From contig NZ_JAKJXE010000006.1 in the NCBI RefSeq assembly GCF_021728295.1, positions 186,001 through 250,000 of the forward strand: a stretch of 64,000 nucleotides of DNA, in the 5' to 3' direction. The stretch comes from Pseudomonas petrae. GTDB taxonomy: Bacteria; Pseudomonadota; Gammaproteobacteria; Pseudomonadales; Pseudomonadaceae. Of the stretch, positions 34,710 through 44,193 are shown one piece after another (position 1 is the stretch's first letter; every line of letters starts with the position of its first letter). The position numbers and the translations under genes were made by a program. A model generated the notes under the pieces. The model was not told the DNA's origin and searched no databases. It saw only the letters and a program-made list of their open reading frames with translations.

Positions 34710-35111
34710 TCAGCGTCGAGCCGGCACCGAACGGGTACGGCCGCTGCCGTCGATGGCGACAAAAACGAACACCGCTTCGGTCACCTTGCGCCATTCGCTG
34801 GACAGGGGATCATCGCTCCACACCTCAACCATCATCTGAATCGAGCTGCGGCCGATTTCCAGGGTTTGGGTATAGAACGACAATTGCGCCCCCACCGCGA
34901 CGGGCACCAGGAACGCCATGCGGTCGATGGCAACAGTCGCCACACGGCCACCGGCCACCTTGCTCGCCATGGCAGTACCGGCGAGGTCCATCTGGGCAAC
35001 CAGCCAGCCGCCGAAAATGTCGCCGAAGCCGTTGGTTTCGCGGGGTAGGGCGGTAATCTGCAGGGCAAGATCGCCCTGCGGTATCGGATCTTCTTGTTCG
35101 AGCTCAATCAT
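34710..35111 (-). CDS. yciA: YciA-type acyl-CoA thioesterase
   Basis: A 133-residue single-hotdog thioesterase. The motif FGDIFGGWLVAQMDLAGTAM near residue 30 contains the GG..L..MD catalytic pattern of YciA, followed by VATVAIDRMAFLVPVAVGAQ. It is shorter than, and distinct from, the thioesterase at 655-1140. The ATG follows a CGATACCGCAGG-independent site; no strong Shine-Dalgarno is visible. Confidence 0.85.
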   Translation of the reverse strand: MIELEQEDPIPQGDLALQITALPRETNGFGDIFGGWLVAQMDLAGTAMASKVAGGRVATVAIDRMAFLVPVAVGAQLSFYTQTLEIGRSSIQMMVEVWSDDPLSSEWRKVTEAVFVFVAIDGSGRTRSVPARR

Positions 35112-35656
35112 TACTGGGTTCCTCTGACCCTGCAGACCCTGTGAAAACTACTACAGGCTGGGCACCTTCGGCGTTACGCACACAATACTGCGTTAAAAGC
35201 AGGCGGAAAATGCTCATTTAGGAGCCTCTAGACTCCGCTTTTCCGCCTGCTTTTGCCTTGTCTTGCCTTCGCTCGTGACGTTTTCACAGCGTCTGCTGAC
35301 TCTAGGTAGTCTTCATTTCGTTTAAAGGGAAACTCTGCGAAAACGACTTGGGCAAATGGCTTCGCACAACTTCCCTGAAGAGACCGGTTGAGTCGCGGCC
35401 GGCGAGTATATCGGGCGCGCCGTCTCGAAACGACCGCCGGTTTTCCATAATGCCTTCGCGTCATTGCAATCCATGTGCATTTGTACGCAATTTGCTATCG
35501 TGCCGGACCGACTTGGCGCACTACGCCATTTTTGGCACGCAATTTTGATGCCCGATTAACTTTTCGAGTCGAGAAATCGCGTGTGAAGCCGTTACCCACG
35601 GTTGAGTCACCGTTGATTTTTCGCCCAAAGAGAGCCTCAAAAGAGAAGCCATTGTT
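35112..35656. other. 545-bp gap between divergent yciA and MFS genes
   Basis: The gap contains the perfect 16-bp inverted repeat at 35195-35254 (listed separately) and AT-richer sequence at 35480-35580 that should include the MFS promoter. A short frame on the minus strand (35228-35464) is Arg/Lys-rich, runs into the hairpin and has no convincing start site, so I do not call it. Nothing else recognisable. Confidence 0.5.
35195..35254. terminator. perfect 16-bp inverted repeat, orphan terminator-like
   Basis: AAAAGCAGGCGGAAAA (35195-35210) and its complement TTTTCCGCCTGCTTTT (35239-35254) enclose a 28-base loop with a nested GGAG/CTCC stem. Either strand would end in UUUU. It lies between divergently transcribed genes, where no known transcript should stop. 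Confidence 0.65.
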
Positions 35657-36955
35657 ATGTCCTCTGTGCCTTTAAGTGCCACGCAGCCTTCGCGCCCGCT
35701 GAACCGCAACGATTACAAAACCCTTTCACTGTCTGCCCTGGGCGGAGCGTTGGAGTTCTACGACTTCATCATTTTCGTGTTCTTCGCAGCAGTGGTGGGC
35801 AAGCTGTTTTTCCCCATAGACATGCCCGAATGGCTGCGTTTGATGCAAACGTTTGGCATTTTTGCCGCCGGTTATCTGGCTCGGCCGCTGGGCGGCATCG
35901 TCATGGCGCATTTCGGCGATCTGCTGGGTCGCAAGAAAATGTTCACCCTGAGCATTTTTCTGATGGCCGTGCCGACGCTGATCATGGGCCTGCTGCCAAC
36001 CTACGCGCAGATAGGCATCTGGGCGCCGCTCTTGCTGCTGTTGATGCGCGTCATTCAAGGTGCCGCGATCGGCGGCGAAGTGCCTGGCGCGTGGGTATTC
36101 GTTTCCGAACACGTTCCCGCCCGTAACGTCGGTTACGCCTGCGGTACCCTCACGTCCGGTCTGACTGCCGGGATTTTGCTCGGCTCACTGGTCGCCACCT
36201 GGATCAACAGCGTGTACTCGCCGATCGAGGTTTCGGACTACGCATGGCGTATTCCTTTCCTGCTCGGTGGTGTCTTCGGTCTGATGTCGGTTTACCTGCG
36301 CCGCTGGCTGCACGAAACCCCGGTCTTCGCCGAGCTTCAATTGCGCAAGCAACTGGCTGACGAAGTGCCGCTCAAGGCAGTGCTGCGCGATCATCGCGGC
36401 GCCGTTGTGCTGTCGATGCTGCTGACCTGGCTGCTCTCCGCGGGCGTGGTGGTGGTCATTCTGATGACCCCGACCCTGTTGCAGAAGGCCTATGGTTTCG
36501 CCCCTGCCGACACCCTGAAAGCCAACAGCCTCGCCATTGTTTTGCTGAGTCTGGGGTGTATCGGGGCTGGCGCGCTGGCGGATCGAGTCGGCGCGGGACT
36601 GGTGTTCCTGTTCGGCTCGCTCGGTCTGCTGGTGAGTTCGTGGACCTTCTACCACATGATCGGCACGCACCCGGATCTGCTGTATCCGCTGTACGCCATC
36701 ACCGGCTTGTTCGTCGGCACCATCGGCGCGGTGCCGTTCGTGATGGTCAAGGCCTTCCCGCCGGTGGTGCGCTTCTCCGGGCTGTCGTTTTCCTACAACC
36801 TGGCGTACGCCATCTTTGGCGGTTTAACGCCAATGGTCGTCAGCCTGATGTTCGCTGCCAACCCGATGGGTCCTTCCTGGTACGTGGCGATTCTTTGCGC
36901 CATGGGCATGGGGATCGGTGTTTTCCTGATGAGAAGAAAGCCGGTCGAGTCCTGA
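35657..36955 (+). CDS. MFS transporter (MHS-type organic acid carrier)
   Basis: A 432-residue major facilitator protein with twelve membrane segments. It has the metabolite:H+ symporter pattern: GALEFYDFIIFVFFAAVVGK, ARPLGGIVMAHFGDLLGRKK (the loop 2-3 motif), and MRVIQGAAIGGEVPGAW. Relatives carry dicarboxylates such as alpha-ketoglutarate or glutarate, or betaine; the substrate here is inferred only. An MFS gene sits beside pstS in other pseudomonads. The ATG is preceded by AGAAGCC, a weak site. Confidence 0.87.
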   Translation: MSSVPLSATQPSRPLNRNDYKTLSLSALGGALEFYDFIIFVFFAAVVGKLFFPIDMPEWLRLMQTFGIFAAGYLARPLGGIVMAHFGDLLGRKKMFTLSIFLMAVPTLIMGLLPTYAQIGIWAPLLLLLMRVIQGAAIGGEVPGAWVFVSEHVPARNVGYACGTLTSGLTAGILLGSLVATWINSVYSPIEVSDYAWRIPFLLGGVFGLMSVYLRRWLHETPVFAELQLRKQLADEVPLKAVLRDHRGAVVLSMLLTWLLSAGVVVVILMTPTLLQKAYGFAPADTLKANSLAIVLLSLGCIGAGALADRVGAGLVFLFGSLGLLVSSWTFYHMIGTHPDLLYPLYAITGLFVGTIGAVPFVMVKAFPPVVRFSGLSFSYNLAYAIFGGLTPMVVSLMFAANPMGPSWYVAILCAMGMGIGVFLMRRKPVES

Positions 36956-36988
36956 TCGAGGCAAAGGCAAACCTTCCCGCTGAAACCG

Positions 36989-37020
36989 AGGCCGCCAGTC
37001 GTAATGACTCGCGGCCTTTC
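36989..37020 (+). terminator. terminator after the MFS gene
   Basis: AGGCCGC (36989-36995) pairs with GCGGCCT (37011-37017), with a nested AGTC/GACT stem, followed by TTTC. It sits directly before the Pho box of pstS. Confidence 0.6.
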
Positions 37021-37026
37021 ATTTGA

Positions 37027-37055
37027 TTGTCATATTCCGGTCATAGAGTGGTCAC
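37027..37055 (+). promoter_or_regulatory. Pho box (three repeats) upstream of pstS
   Basis: Three 7-mers at exact 11-bp spacing: TTGTCAT (37027), CGGTCAT (37038) and TGGTCAC (37049). They match the CTGTCAT-N4-CTGTCAT PhoB operator with a third half-site. They lie 48 bp before the pstS start. Confidence 0.88.
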
Positions 37056-37102
37056 ATGGCCACCATCGACGGCGGCACTCTTCACCTCGCCAGGAGCAAG
37101 GC

Positions 37103-38083
37103 ATGACCTTCAAACGTTTGATGACGGCGCTGACTTTCGTTGCGGCGGGCGCGGCTCTCGGCAATGCTTGCGCCGCCGTCGACCCGGCGATCAAGCCCTA
37201 CGTCAAAACCAGTGGTGTCTCCGGGAATCTATCCAGCGTGGGCTCCGACACCCTCGCCAATCTGATGACGATGTGGGCCGAGGCCTATAAGAAAGAATAC
37301 CCAAGCGTGAACATCCAGATTCAGGCCGCCGGCTCCTCGACAGCGCCGCCCGCACTGACCGAGGGCACTGCGACACTGGGGCCCATGAGCCGCAAGATGA
37401 AAGACGGCGAATTGTCGGCCTTCGAGCAGAAGCATGGCTACAAGCCGACGGCGATTCCCGTGGCGGTGGATGCCTTGGCAGTGTTCGTCCACAAGGACAA
37501 CCCGATCAAGGGTCTGACGTTGCAGCAGGTCGACGCGATCTTCTCCGCGACCCGGCTGTGCGGCGCCAGGACCGATGCAAAGACCTGGGGCGATGTGGGC
37601 GTAACGGGGGATCTGGCCGGCAAGGCCATCCAGCTGTTCGGGCGCAATTCGGTTTCCGGCACCTACGGTTACTTCAAGGAAGAGGCGCTGTGCAAGGGCG
37701 ACTTCAAACCCAACGTTAACGAACAGCCCGGCTCTGCTTCGGTGGTCAGCTCCATCAGCAATTCGCTGAACGGCATCGGCTATTCAGGCATTGGTTATAA
37801 AACATCCAGCGTCCGCACCGTACCCCTCGCGAAGAAAGAGGGCGGCGAGTTTGTCGAAGACAACGAAGCCAATGCGCTGAATGGTACCTACCCGCTGGCG
37901 CGTTTCCTTTATGTGTACGTCAACAAGGCGCCGAACAAACCGTTGAATCCACTCGAAGCCGAGTTCGTCAGATTGATCCTGTCAAAACAAGGTCAGGAAG
38001 TTGTCATGAAAGACGGGTACATTCCGTTACCAGCCAAGGTCGTCAGCAAAGCCTTGGCTGATCTGGGGCTACAAGAACGGTAG
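37103..38083 (+). CDS. pstS: phosphate ABC transporter, periplasmic binding protein PstS
   Basis: A 326-residue periplasmic phosphate-binding protein. Signal peptide at residues 1-24 ([20 protein letters not shown] then NACAA). Phosphate-binding loops include [24 protein letters not shown] and [18 protein letters not shown]. The start is fixed by AGGAG and the signal peptide. It delivers phosphate to PstC-PstA. It heads the pst cluster and is under the triple Pho box. Confidence 0.95.
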   Translation: MTFKRLMTALTFVAAGAALGNACAAVDPAIKPYVKTSGVSGNLSSVGSDTLANLMTMWAEAYKKEYPSVNIQIQAAGSSTAPPALTEGTATLGPMSRKMKDGELSAFEQKHGYKPTAIPVAVDALAVFVHKDNPIKGLTLQQVDAIFSATRLCGARTDAKTWGDVGVTGDLAGKAIQLFGRNSVSGTYGYFKEEALCKGDFKPNVNEQPGSASVVSSISNSLNGIGYSGIGYKTSSVRTVPLAKKEGGEFVEDNEANALNGTYPLARFLYVYVNKAPNKPLNPLEAEFVRLILSKQGQEVVMKDGYIPLPAKVVSKALADLGLQER

Positions 38084-38228
38084 CGAGCACGCTGCCCAGA
38101 CAACCCTGATGCGGGGTGACAGGTTCGTCCCGCCCTAAACGATAAAGGCCTTATGGAACGAGGCTCGCAGAACACTGAACAGTCCGTTGCCCCGATTAAG
38201 GAGCGGCGGGCTTTTTTGCGTCACCTCG

Positions 38229-38246
38229 CTGTCATGTATTTGTCAT
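38229..38246 (+). promoter_or_regulatory. Pho box upstream of pstC
   Basis: CTGTCAT (38229-38235), four bases, TTGTCAT (38240-38246): a near-perfect PhoB operator. It indicates that pstCAB-phoU has its own phosphate-starvation promoter besides read-through from pstS, from which it is separated by a terminator-like element ending in TTTTTT (38212-38217). Confidence 0.88.
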
Positions 38247-38268
38247 ACACAGCGGCTACGGTGTGCGC

Positions 38269-40551
38269 ATGAATGATTTGGCCAATTCATCAATGACCGA
38301 AAACCCCCGTCCCGAGCGCATCGATTTCAATGCGCCCGAGCTGCAACGCAAGCGCAGGATTCGTGCGCTCAAAGACCGCCTGACGCGTTGGTACGTGTTG
38401 GTGGGCGGTCTTGCCGTGCTGGCCGCCATCACGCTGATCTTCTTCTACCTCGCCTACGTCGTTGCGCCTTTGTTTCAGGGTGCGAAGCTGACGCGCGACG
38501 ATGCTCAGACGCCTGCCTGGATGCAGGATTCCGGCAAGCCCATGGTCCTGGTCATCGAAGAGCAGAACCAGGTCGCCATGCGCGTCTCCGACAAGGGCGA
38601 GGCGCTGTTTTTCCACCTCAAGGACGGCGGTGAGATTTCCCGTGTAGCCTTGCCCATCCCCGCTGGCGCGCAGGTCACTTCAGTGGCGCAGGATCAGCCC
38701 GGCAAGCCCTTGATCGCGGTTGGCCTGTCCAACGGACAGGTGCTGGTGTTCAAGCACGCTTACCCGATCAGCTATCCCGACAGCAAAAAAACCATCACCC
38801 CCACGATTACCTATCCCTACGGCGAGACGCCGCTGGTGCTGGATGAAGGCGGGCGGGCGCTTGAGCACGTCAATCTGAATGCCAGCGACACGACCCTGAT
38901 TCTGGCCGGTGCAACCGGCACCCAGCTGCACGTGTTGTCGCTGACCCAATCCGAAAACCTGATGACCGGCGAAACCAACCGCGAGCAAAGCCGCATCGAC
39001 CTGCCGCAGCTGTCAGCGGCGGTCAAAGCCATCTATGTCGACCCGCGCCAGCAATGGCTGTACGTGATCAATGGTCGCGCGCTGGTGGATGTGTTCGACC
39101 TGCGCGATCGCACGTTGAACGGTCGCTACAAACTGCTTGAAGACGCCAACGCCGAAACCACCGCCAGTGCGCAGCTGGTGGGCGGCATCTCTCTGGTGAT
39201 CGGCAGTTCCAGGGGTAACATCGCACAGTGGTTCATGGCGCGGGACGTCGATGGCGAGATGCGTCTGCAGCATATTCGTGACTTCAAAATGAGTGGCGCG
39301 CCGATTTCCCAGATCACCGCCGAGCAACGCCGCAAAGGCTTCATTGCCATGGACACCGCCGGCAAGCTCGGCGTGTTCCACAGCACCGCTCACCGCACGC
39401 TGTTGATCGACCCGATTGCCAGCGGCCCGGCCGTGATGGGTTTATCGCCACGGGCGGATCGCATCATTGTTGAAGACAGCGGCAAGCTGCTGCCTTTGAG
39501 CCTCGACAATCCGCACCCGGAGATTTCCTGGAGCGCGTTGTGGGACAAGGTCTGGTACGAGAACTACGACGAACCCAAATACGTCTGGCAATCCACCGCG
39601 TCCAACAGTGATTTCGAGCCCAAGCTTAGCCTCGCGCCGCTCACTTACGGCACGCTCAAAGCCGCGTTCTACGCCATGCTGCTGGCCGCACCGATCGCCG
39701 TCGCTGCGGCGATCTACACTGCTTACTTCATGGCGCCGCGCATGCGCCGCAAGGTCAAGCCGATCATCGAGCTGATGGAAGCGATGCCGACCGTGATTCT
39801 CGGCTTCTTCGCAGGGCTGTTCCTGGCGCCGTATCTGGAAGGGCACCTGCCGGGGATTTTCAGTCTGTTGATCTTCACCCCCATCGGCATCTTGCTGGCG
39901 GGCTTTGGCTGGACGCGCCTGCCTGACTCGATTCGCCAGCGGGTACCTGAGGGTTGGGAAAGCGCGATTCTGATTCCGGTCATTCTGCTGATTGGCTGGG
40001 CCTCACTGAGCATGAGCCCGCACCTGGAGAACTGGTTCTTTGGCGGCGACATGCGCTCTTGGATCAACGACCGGGGCATCCTCTACGATCAGCGCAACGC
40101 ATTGGTGGTCGGAATCGCGATGGGCTTTGCGGTCATTCCCAACATTTATTCGATTGCCGAGGACGCTGTGTTCAGCGTGCCGCGGGGCCTGACGCTCGGC
40201 TCGCTGGCCCTCGGCGCCACGCCGTGGCAGACGCTGGTTCGTGTGGTGCTTCTCACGGCCAGCCCGGGGATTTTCTCTGCGCTGATGATCGGCATGGGGC
40301 GTGCTGTCGGCGAAACCATGATCGTACTCATGGCCACCGGCAACACGCCGATCATGGACATGAACCTGTTTGAAGGCATGCGCACGCTGGCGGCCAACGT
40401 AGCGGTGGAGATGCCCGAGTCGGAAGTGGGCGGCAGTCATTATCGCGTGCTGTTCCTCGCCGCTCTGGTGCTGCTGATGTTCACATTTGTCATGAATACC
40501 TTGGCAGAGCTGATTCGTCAGCGCCTGCGCAAGCAGTATTCGTCTCTCTAG
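38269..40551 (+). CDS. pstC: phosphate ABC transporter permease PstC, long form
   Basis: A permease of about 760 residues, over twice the length of E. coli PstC. One membrane segment (residues 45-65) is followed by a large soluble region to about residue 460 with repeated beta-strand patterns (QVLVFKHAYPI, TQLHVLSL, QWLYVINGRALVDVFDL), perhaps propeller-like and periplasmic. The normal permease domain follows, with VGETMIVLMATGNTPIMDMN near the end. Start is uncertain: ATG 38269, GTG 38263 or ATG 38293. With the Pho box ending at 38246, transcription would start near 38268, so 38293 is possible, or a leaderless start at 38269. Confidence 0.9.
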   Translation: MNDLANSSMTENPRPERIDFNAPELQRKRRIRALKDRLTRWYVLVGGLAVLAAITLIFFYLAYVVAPLFQGAKLTRDDAQTPAWMQDSGKPMVLVIEEQNQVAMRVSDKGEALFFHLKDGGEISRVALPIPAGAQVTSVAQDQPGKPLIAVGLSNGQVLVFKHAYPISYPDSKKTITPTITYPYGETPLVLDEGGRALEHVNLNASDTTLILAGATGTQLHVLSLTQSENLMTGETNREQSRIDLPQLSAAVKAIYVDPRQQWLYVINGRALVDVFDLRDRTLNGRYKLLEDANAETTASAQLVGGISLVIGSSRGNIAQWFMARDVDGEMRLQHIRDFKMSGAPISQITAEQRRKGFIAMDTAGKLGVFHSTAHRTLLIDPIASGPAVMGLSPRADRIIVEDSGKLLPLSLDNPHPEISWSALWDKVWYENYDEPKYVWQSTASNSDFEPKLSLAPLTYGTLKAAFYAMLLAAPIAVAAAIYTAYFMAPRMRRKVKPIIELMEAMPTVILGFFAGLFLAPYLEGHLPGIFSLLIFTPIGILLAGFGWTRLPDSIRQRVPEGWESAILIPVILLIGWASLSMSPHLENWFFGGDMRSWINDRGILYDQRNALVVGIAMGFAVIPNIYSIAEDAVFSVPRGLTLGSLALGATPWQTLVRVVLLTASPGIFSALMIGMGRAVGETMIVLMATGNTPIMDMNLFEGMRTLAANVAVEMPESEVGGSHYRVLFLAALVLLMFTFVMNTLAELIRQRLRKQYSSL

Positions 40552-40566
40552 GGCAGGTTGAAACCG

Positions 40567-42237
40567 ATGAAGCAGACCTCCCTCAAGCGATGGTTCAACA
40601 GTGGCGGCCCCGGCGTCTGGCTGAGCGCGGGTGCGGTATCCATCGCGGTGATCATGACCATCGGCCTGCTGGCGGTGATCGCCGTGCGCGGGCTGGGACA
40701 CTTCTGGCCCGCCGATGTCATTTCCGCGCAGTACGACGTTCCCGGGCAGGAGAACCATGTGCTGGTGGGCGAGCTGGTTCAGTCTGAACAAGTGCCGCGC
40801 GCCAGGCTCAAGGCCGCCGGGTTGCCAGTCCCTGATCAGGGGCCCGAGTTCATGACCCGCGATCTGTTCAAGGTCGGCAACCGGGATATCAGCCCCAGCG
40901 ATTTCAACTGGGTCATTGGCGAGTGGCTCAAGGATCAGAGCAAGCCAGCGGAGGTGATGACGCTGGAGCGCCGCGAGTGGGGCAACTTCTACGGCTATCT
41001 GGTCAACGTCAAGGAAGACGGCAAAGTCGTCGCGGAAGGCGAAGCCGCATGGCCGCAACTGCAGGCGCGTATCGAGCGTGTGCAGGGCATTTCCGATCAA
41101 CTGGACGACCTGGAGAAGGGCGAGATCGGCGCGATCAACCATGGCATCGAGCGGCTGCGTCTGCACGCCCGCAAGCTTGAGCTCAACGGCGAACTTGATG
41201 CAGCGGCCCAGGCCGACATGGCCACTGAACGCGCCGAATACGACGCCCGCTACAAGGACGTCGAATCGCGGCTGGGCGCGTTGCACGCCGAATACAATCG
41301 CGACAGCCTGACGGCGCGTGACGCCAACGGCAAAGAGATCGAGATCAGCATCGGCAAGGTGGTTCACGCGTATCAACCCAACGCCATGGGCACGATGACC
41401 AAGCTGGGGTTCTACTTCCAGAAGCTCTGGGAGTTCCTCAGCGACGACCCACGCGAGGCCAACACGGAGGGCGGGATTTTCCCGGCGATCTTCGGCACCG
41501 TGATGATGACGCTGATCATGGCCGTCATCGTGACGCCCTTTGGCGTGCTCGCGGCTGTGTATCTGCGTGAGTACGCCCGCCAGGGCGTGATGACGCGCTT
41601 GATCCGCATCGCCGTGAACAACCTCGCGGGCGTTCCCGCGATCGTCTACGGCGTGTTCGGGCTGGGCTTTTTCGTTTACGTGCTGGGCGGTTCTCTGGAT
41701 CAGCTGTTCTTCCCCGAAGCCCTGCCGGCGCCGACGTTCGGCACACCGGGCTTGCTGTGGGCGTCACTGACCCTCGCACTGCTCGCCGTGCCGGTGGTGA
41801 TCGTCGCCACCGAAGAAGGTCTGGCGCGTATCCCGCTGACGTTGCGCGAGGGCTCGCTGGCTCTGGGCGCGACCAAGGCCGAAACGCTGTGGAGGATCGT
41901 TTTGCCGATGGCCAGCCCGGCCATGATGACCGGCCTGATTCTGGCCGTGGCGCGGGCGGCGGGTGAAGTGGCGCCGCTGATGCTGGTGGGTGTGGTCAAG
42001 ATGGCGCCGTCTCTGCCGCTGGACGGCAATTACCCGTACCTGCACCTCGACCAGAAGATCATGCACTTGGGTTTTCATATTTACGACGTCGGCTTTCAAA
42101 GTCCCAATGTCGAGGCCGCACGCCCGCTGGTGTACGCCACGGCGCTGTTGCTGGTGTTGGTGATTGCGCTGCTGAACCTGTCGGCGGTGACGATTCGCAA
42201 CCGCCTGCGCGACAAATACAAGGCCTTTGAAGACTGA
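40567..42237 (+). CDS. pstA: phosphate ABC transporter permease PstA, long form
   Basis: A 556-residue PstA. It has an N-terminal membrane segment (GVWLSAGAVSIAVIMTIGLL), then an extra soluble region of about 230 residues with a coiled stretch (RIERVQGISDQLDDLEKGE), and then the usual five-helix permease domain. ALGATKAETLWRIVLPMASP is the conserved EAA-type loop that contacts PstB. ATG 40567 is chosen because a TTG 9 bp upstream has poorer spacing to GGCAGG. It is 15 bp after pstC. Confidence 0.93.
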   Translation: MKQTSLKRWFNSGGPGVWLSAGAVSIAVIMTIGLLAVIAVRGLGHFWPADVISAQYDVPGQENHVLVGELVQSEQVPRARLKAAGLPVPDQGPEFMTRDLFKVGNRDISPSDFNWVIGEWLKDQSKPAEVMTLERREWGNFYGYLVNVKEDGKVVAEGEAAWPQLQARIERVQGISDQLDDLEKGEIGAINHGIERLRLHARKLELNGELDAAAQADMATERAEYDARYKDVESRLGALHAEYNRDSLTARDANGKEIEISIGKVVHAYQPNAMGTMTKLGFYFQKLWEFLSDDPREANTEGGIFPAIFGTVMMTLIMAVIVTPFGVLAAVYLREYARQGVMTRLIRIAVNNLAGVPAIVYGVFGLGFFVYVLGGSLDQLFFPEALPAPTFGTPGLLWASLTLALLAVPVVIVATEEGLARIPLTLREGSLALGATKAETLWRIVLPMASPAMMTGLILAVARAAGEVAPLMLVGVVKMAPSLPLDGNYPYLHLDQKIMHLGFHIYDVGFQSPNVEAARPLVYATALLLVLVIALLNLSAVTIRNRLRDKYKAFED

Positions 42238-42240
42238 GGC

Positions 42241-42366
42241 AGCTACAAGCGGCAAGAAGGCCAGCTGAAAGCCGCGTACTGTATTTGCATCAAACTTGCA
42301 GCTTGCAGCTTGCAGTTTGCAGCTTGCAGCTCAACGCGTGCAGCTCAACGCTGGCAGCTACGAACG
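42241..42366. repeat. GCTTGCAG-type repeat tract in the pst operon
   Basis: The 139-bp pstA-pstB gap starts with AGCTACAAGCGGCAAG, then GCTTGCAGCTTGCAGTTTGC and further CTTGCAGCT and GTGCAGCTCAACG copies. It is the same family as the pycA-pycB gap (13127-13208). The two ends are partly complementary, so a hairpin is possible. Confidence 0.75.
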
Positions 42367-42376
42367 GAGAGAGACC

Positions 42377-43210
42377 ATGCAACACGAACCCCACGCCCAC
42401 GGCATCAACATGTCGGCCCTGGGTCGCAAGCGCCAAGTACTGGATCTGGCGAACGAAGCCGTTGCGCTGGAAGTGCCGGGGCTGGATCTCTTCTATGGCG
42501 AGAAGCAGGCGCTGTTCGACATCCGCATGAACATCCCGAAACAACGCGTCACCTCGTTCATCGGGCCGTCCGGGTGCGGCAAGTCCACCTTGCTGCGCAC
42601 CTTTAACCGCATGAACGATCTGGTGGACGGCTGTCGCGTCCAGGGCGAGATCAAGCTCTATGGCCACGACATCTACACCAAGGGCGAAGACGTTGCCGAG
42701 TTGCGTCGTCGGGTCGGCATGGTCTTCCAGAAGCCCAACCCGTTCCCCAAGACCGTTTATGAAAACGTGGTCTACGGGCTGCGTATTCAAGGCGTGAACA
42801 AGAAGCGCGTGCTCGATGAAGCCGTCGAATGGGCGTTGCGTGGCGCCGCACTGTGGGACGAGGTCAAGGACCGCCTGCATGAGTCGGCGCTCGGACTTTC
42901 CGGTGGTCAGCAGCAACGTCTGGTGATCGCCCGCACCATCGCCGTCGAACCCGAGGTGCTGCTGCTCGATGAGCCGTGCTCCGCGCTCGACCCGATTTCG
43001 ACCCTGAAAGTCGAAGAGTTGATCTACGAACTGAAATCCAAATACACCATTGTGATCGTTACCCACAACATGCAGCAGGCTGCGCGCGTGTCGGATTACA
43101 CCGCGTTTCTGCACATGGGCAAGGTGGTCGAATACGGGGACACCGATACGTTGTTCACCAATCCGACCAAAAAGCAGACTGAAGACTACATAACCGGTCG
43201 TTACGGCTAG
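42377..43210 (+). CDS. pstB: phosphate ABC transporter ATPase PstB
   Basis: A 277-residue ABC ATPase energising phosphate import. Walker A is GPSGCGKST, the Q-loop region is [19 protein letters not shown], the signature is [20 protein letters not shown], Walker B is [13 protein letters not shown], and the H-loop is VTHNMQQA. The start is fixed by GGAGAGAG and the conserved N terminus; an apparent extension through the repeat tract is not coding. Confidence 0.97.
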   Translation: MQHEPHAHGINMSALGRKRQVLDLANEAVALEVPGLDLFYGEKQALFDIRMNIPKQRVTSFIGPSGCGKSTLLRTFNRMNDLVDGCRVQGEIKLYGHDIYTKGEDVAELRRRVGMVFQKPNPFPKTVYENVVYGLRIQGVNKKRVLDEAVEWALRGAALWDEVKDRLHESALGLSGGQQQRLVIARTIAVEPEVLLLDEPCSALDPISTLKVEELIYELKSKYTIVIVTHNMQQAARVSDYTAFLHMGKVVEYGDTDTLFTNPTKKQTEDYITGRYG

Positions 43211-43261
43211 CACGTGTTTCGTCAGCCTTGAACCACCGCGCAATTAATCGGACGGACACTC

Positions 43262-44020
43262 ATGATCAAAGACAGCCATACACATCACATCTCCCAGCAG
43301 TTCAACGCTGAACTGGAAGAAGTTCGCAGCCACCTGCTGGAAATGGGTGGTCTGGTCGAGAAGCAGGTCAACGACGCCGTCACCGCGTTGATCGAAGCCG
43401 ACTCGGGCCTGGCCCAGCGAGTGCGCGAGGTGGACGACCGCATCAACCAGATGGAGCGCAACATCGATGAAGAGTGCCTGCGCATTCTGGCCCGTCGTCA
43501 GCCTGCCGCTTCCGACCTGCGTCTGATCATCAGCATCTCCAAGTCGGTCATCGACCTTGAGCGAATCGGCGATGAGTCCACGAAGATCGCCCGGCGTGCG
43601 ATTCAGCTGTGCGAAGAGGGTGAGTCGCCGCGCGGTTACGTCGAAGTGCGCCACATCAGCGATCAGGTCAGCAAGATGGTGCGCGATGCACTGGACTCGT
43701 TCGCCCGCTTCGATGCCGATCTGGCGTTGTCGGTTGCGCAGTACGACAAAAACATCGACCGCGAATACAAGACCGCATTGCGTGAGCTGGTCACCTACAT
43801 GATGGAAGATCCGCGCTCGATCTCCCGAGTGTTGAACGTGATCTGGGTCTTGCGTTCGCTGGAGCGCATCGGCGATCACGCGCGGAACATCTCCGAACTG
43901 GTGATCTACCTCGTGCGCGGTACCGACGTTCGCCACCTTGGCCTCAAGCGCATGCAGGAAGAAGTCAAAGGCCTGACCGCCGAAAGGATTAATGTTCTGG
44001 ACACGCCTGACGATAAATAA
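43262..44020 (+). CDS. phoU: phosphate signalling protein PhoU
   Basis: A 252-residue PhoU with two repeats of the three-helix PhoU domain. Conserved acidic metal-binding motifs appear in each half (DLERIGDESTKIARRA; SLERIGDHARNISELV). It links the Pst transporter to PhoR so that PhoB is kept inactive in high phosphate. It follows pstB by 51 bp and ends with a rho-independent terminator. Confidence 0.97.
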   Translation: MIKDSHTHHISQQFNAELEEVRSHLLEMGGLVEKQVNDAVTALIEADSGLAQRVREVDDRINQMERNIDEECLRILARRQPAASDLRLIISISKSVIDLERIGDESTKIARRAIQLCEEGESPRGYVEVRHISDQVSKMVRDALDSFARFDADLALSVAQYDKNIDREYKTALRELVTYMMEDPRSISRVLNVIWVLRSLERIGDHARNISELVIYLVRGTDVRHLGLKRMQEEVKGLTAERINVLDTPDDK

Positions 44021-44036
44021 GATTGCCTGAGAAAAA

Positions 44037-44062
44037 ACGCCTGGCGACCGCCGGGCGTTTTT
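44037..44062 (+). terminator. rho-independent terminator after phoU
   Basis: ACGCCTGGC (44037-44045) pairs with GCCGGGCGT (44050-44058, one T-G pair) around GACC, followed by TTTTT. It ends the pst transcript. Confidence 0.88.
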
Positions 44063-44193
44063 GTTTCTCCGGTCTGCCCGTAGTTTTCAAGTCACCCGCG
44101 AATAAAAGTCCCGGTGTCGTCAAACAGTTTGGCAGCTGGCCACCCGCCAGCGAATGCTCGCCATTTACGGTGAACACGCCATCAGGAGCGTCG

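Noticed and set aside
35228..35464. 78-codon Arg/Lys-rich minus-strand frame between yciA and the MFS gene
   Set aside because: It runs into the perfect inverted repeat, has no clear start signal and no recognisable sequence.
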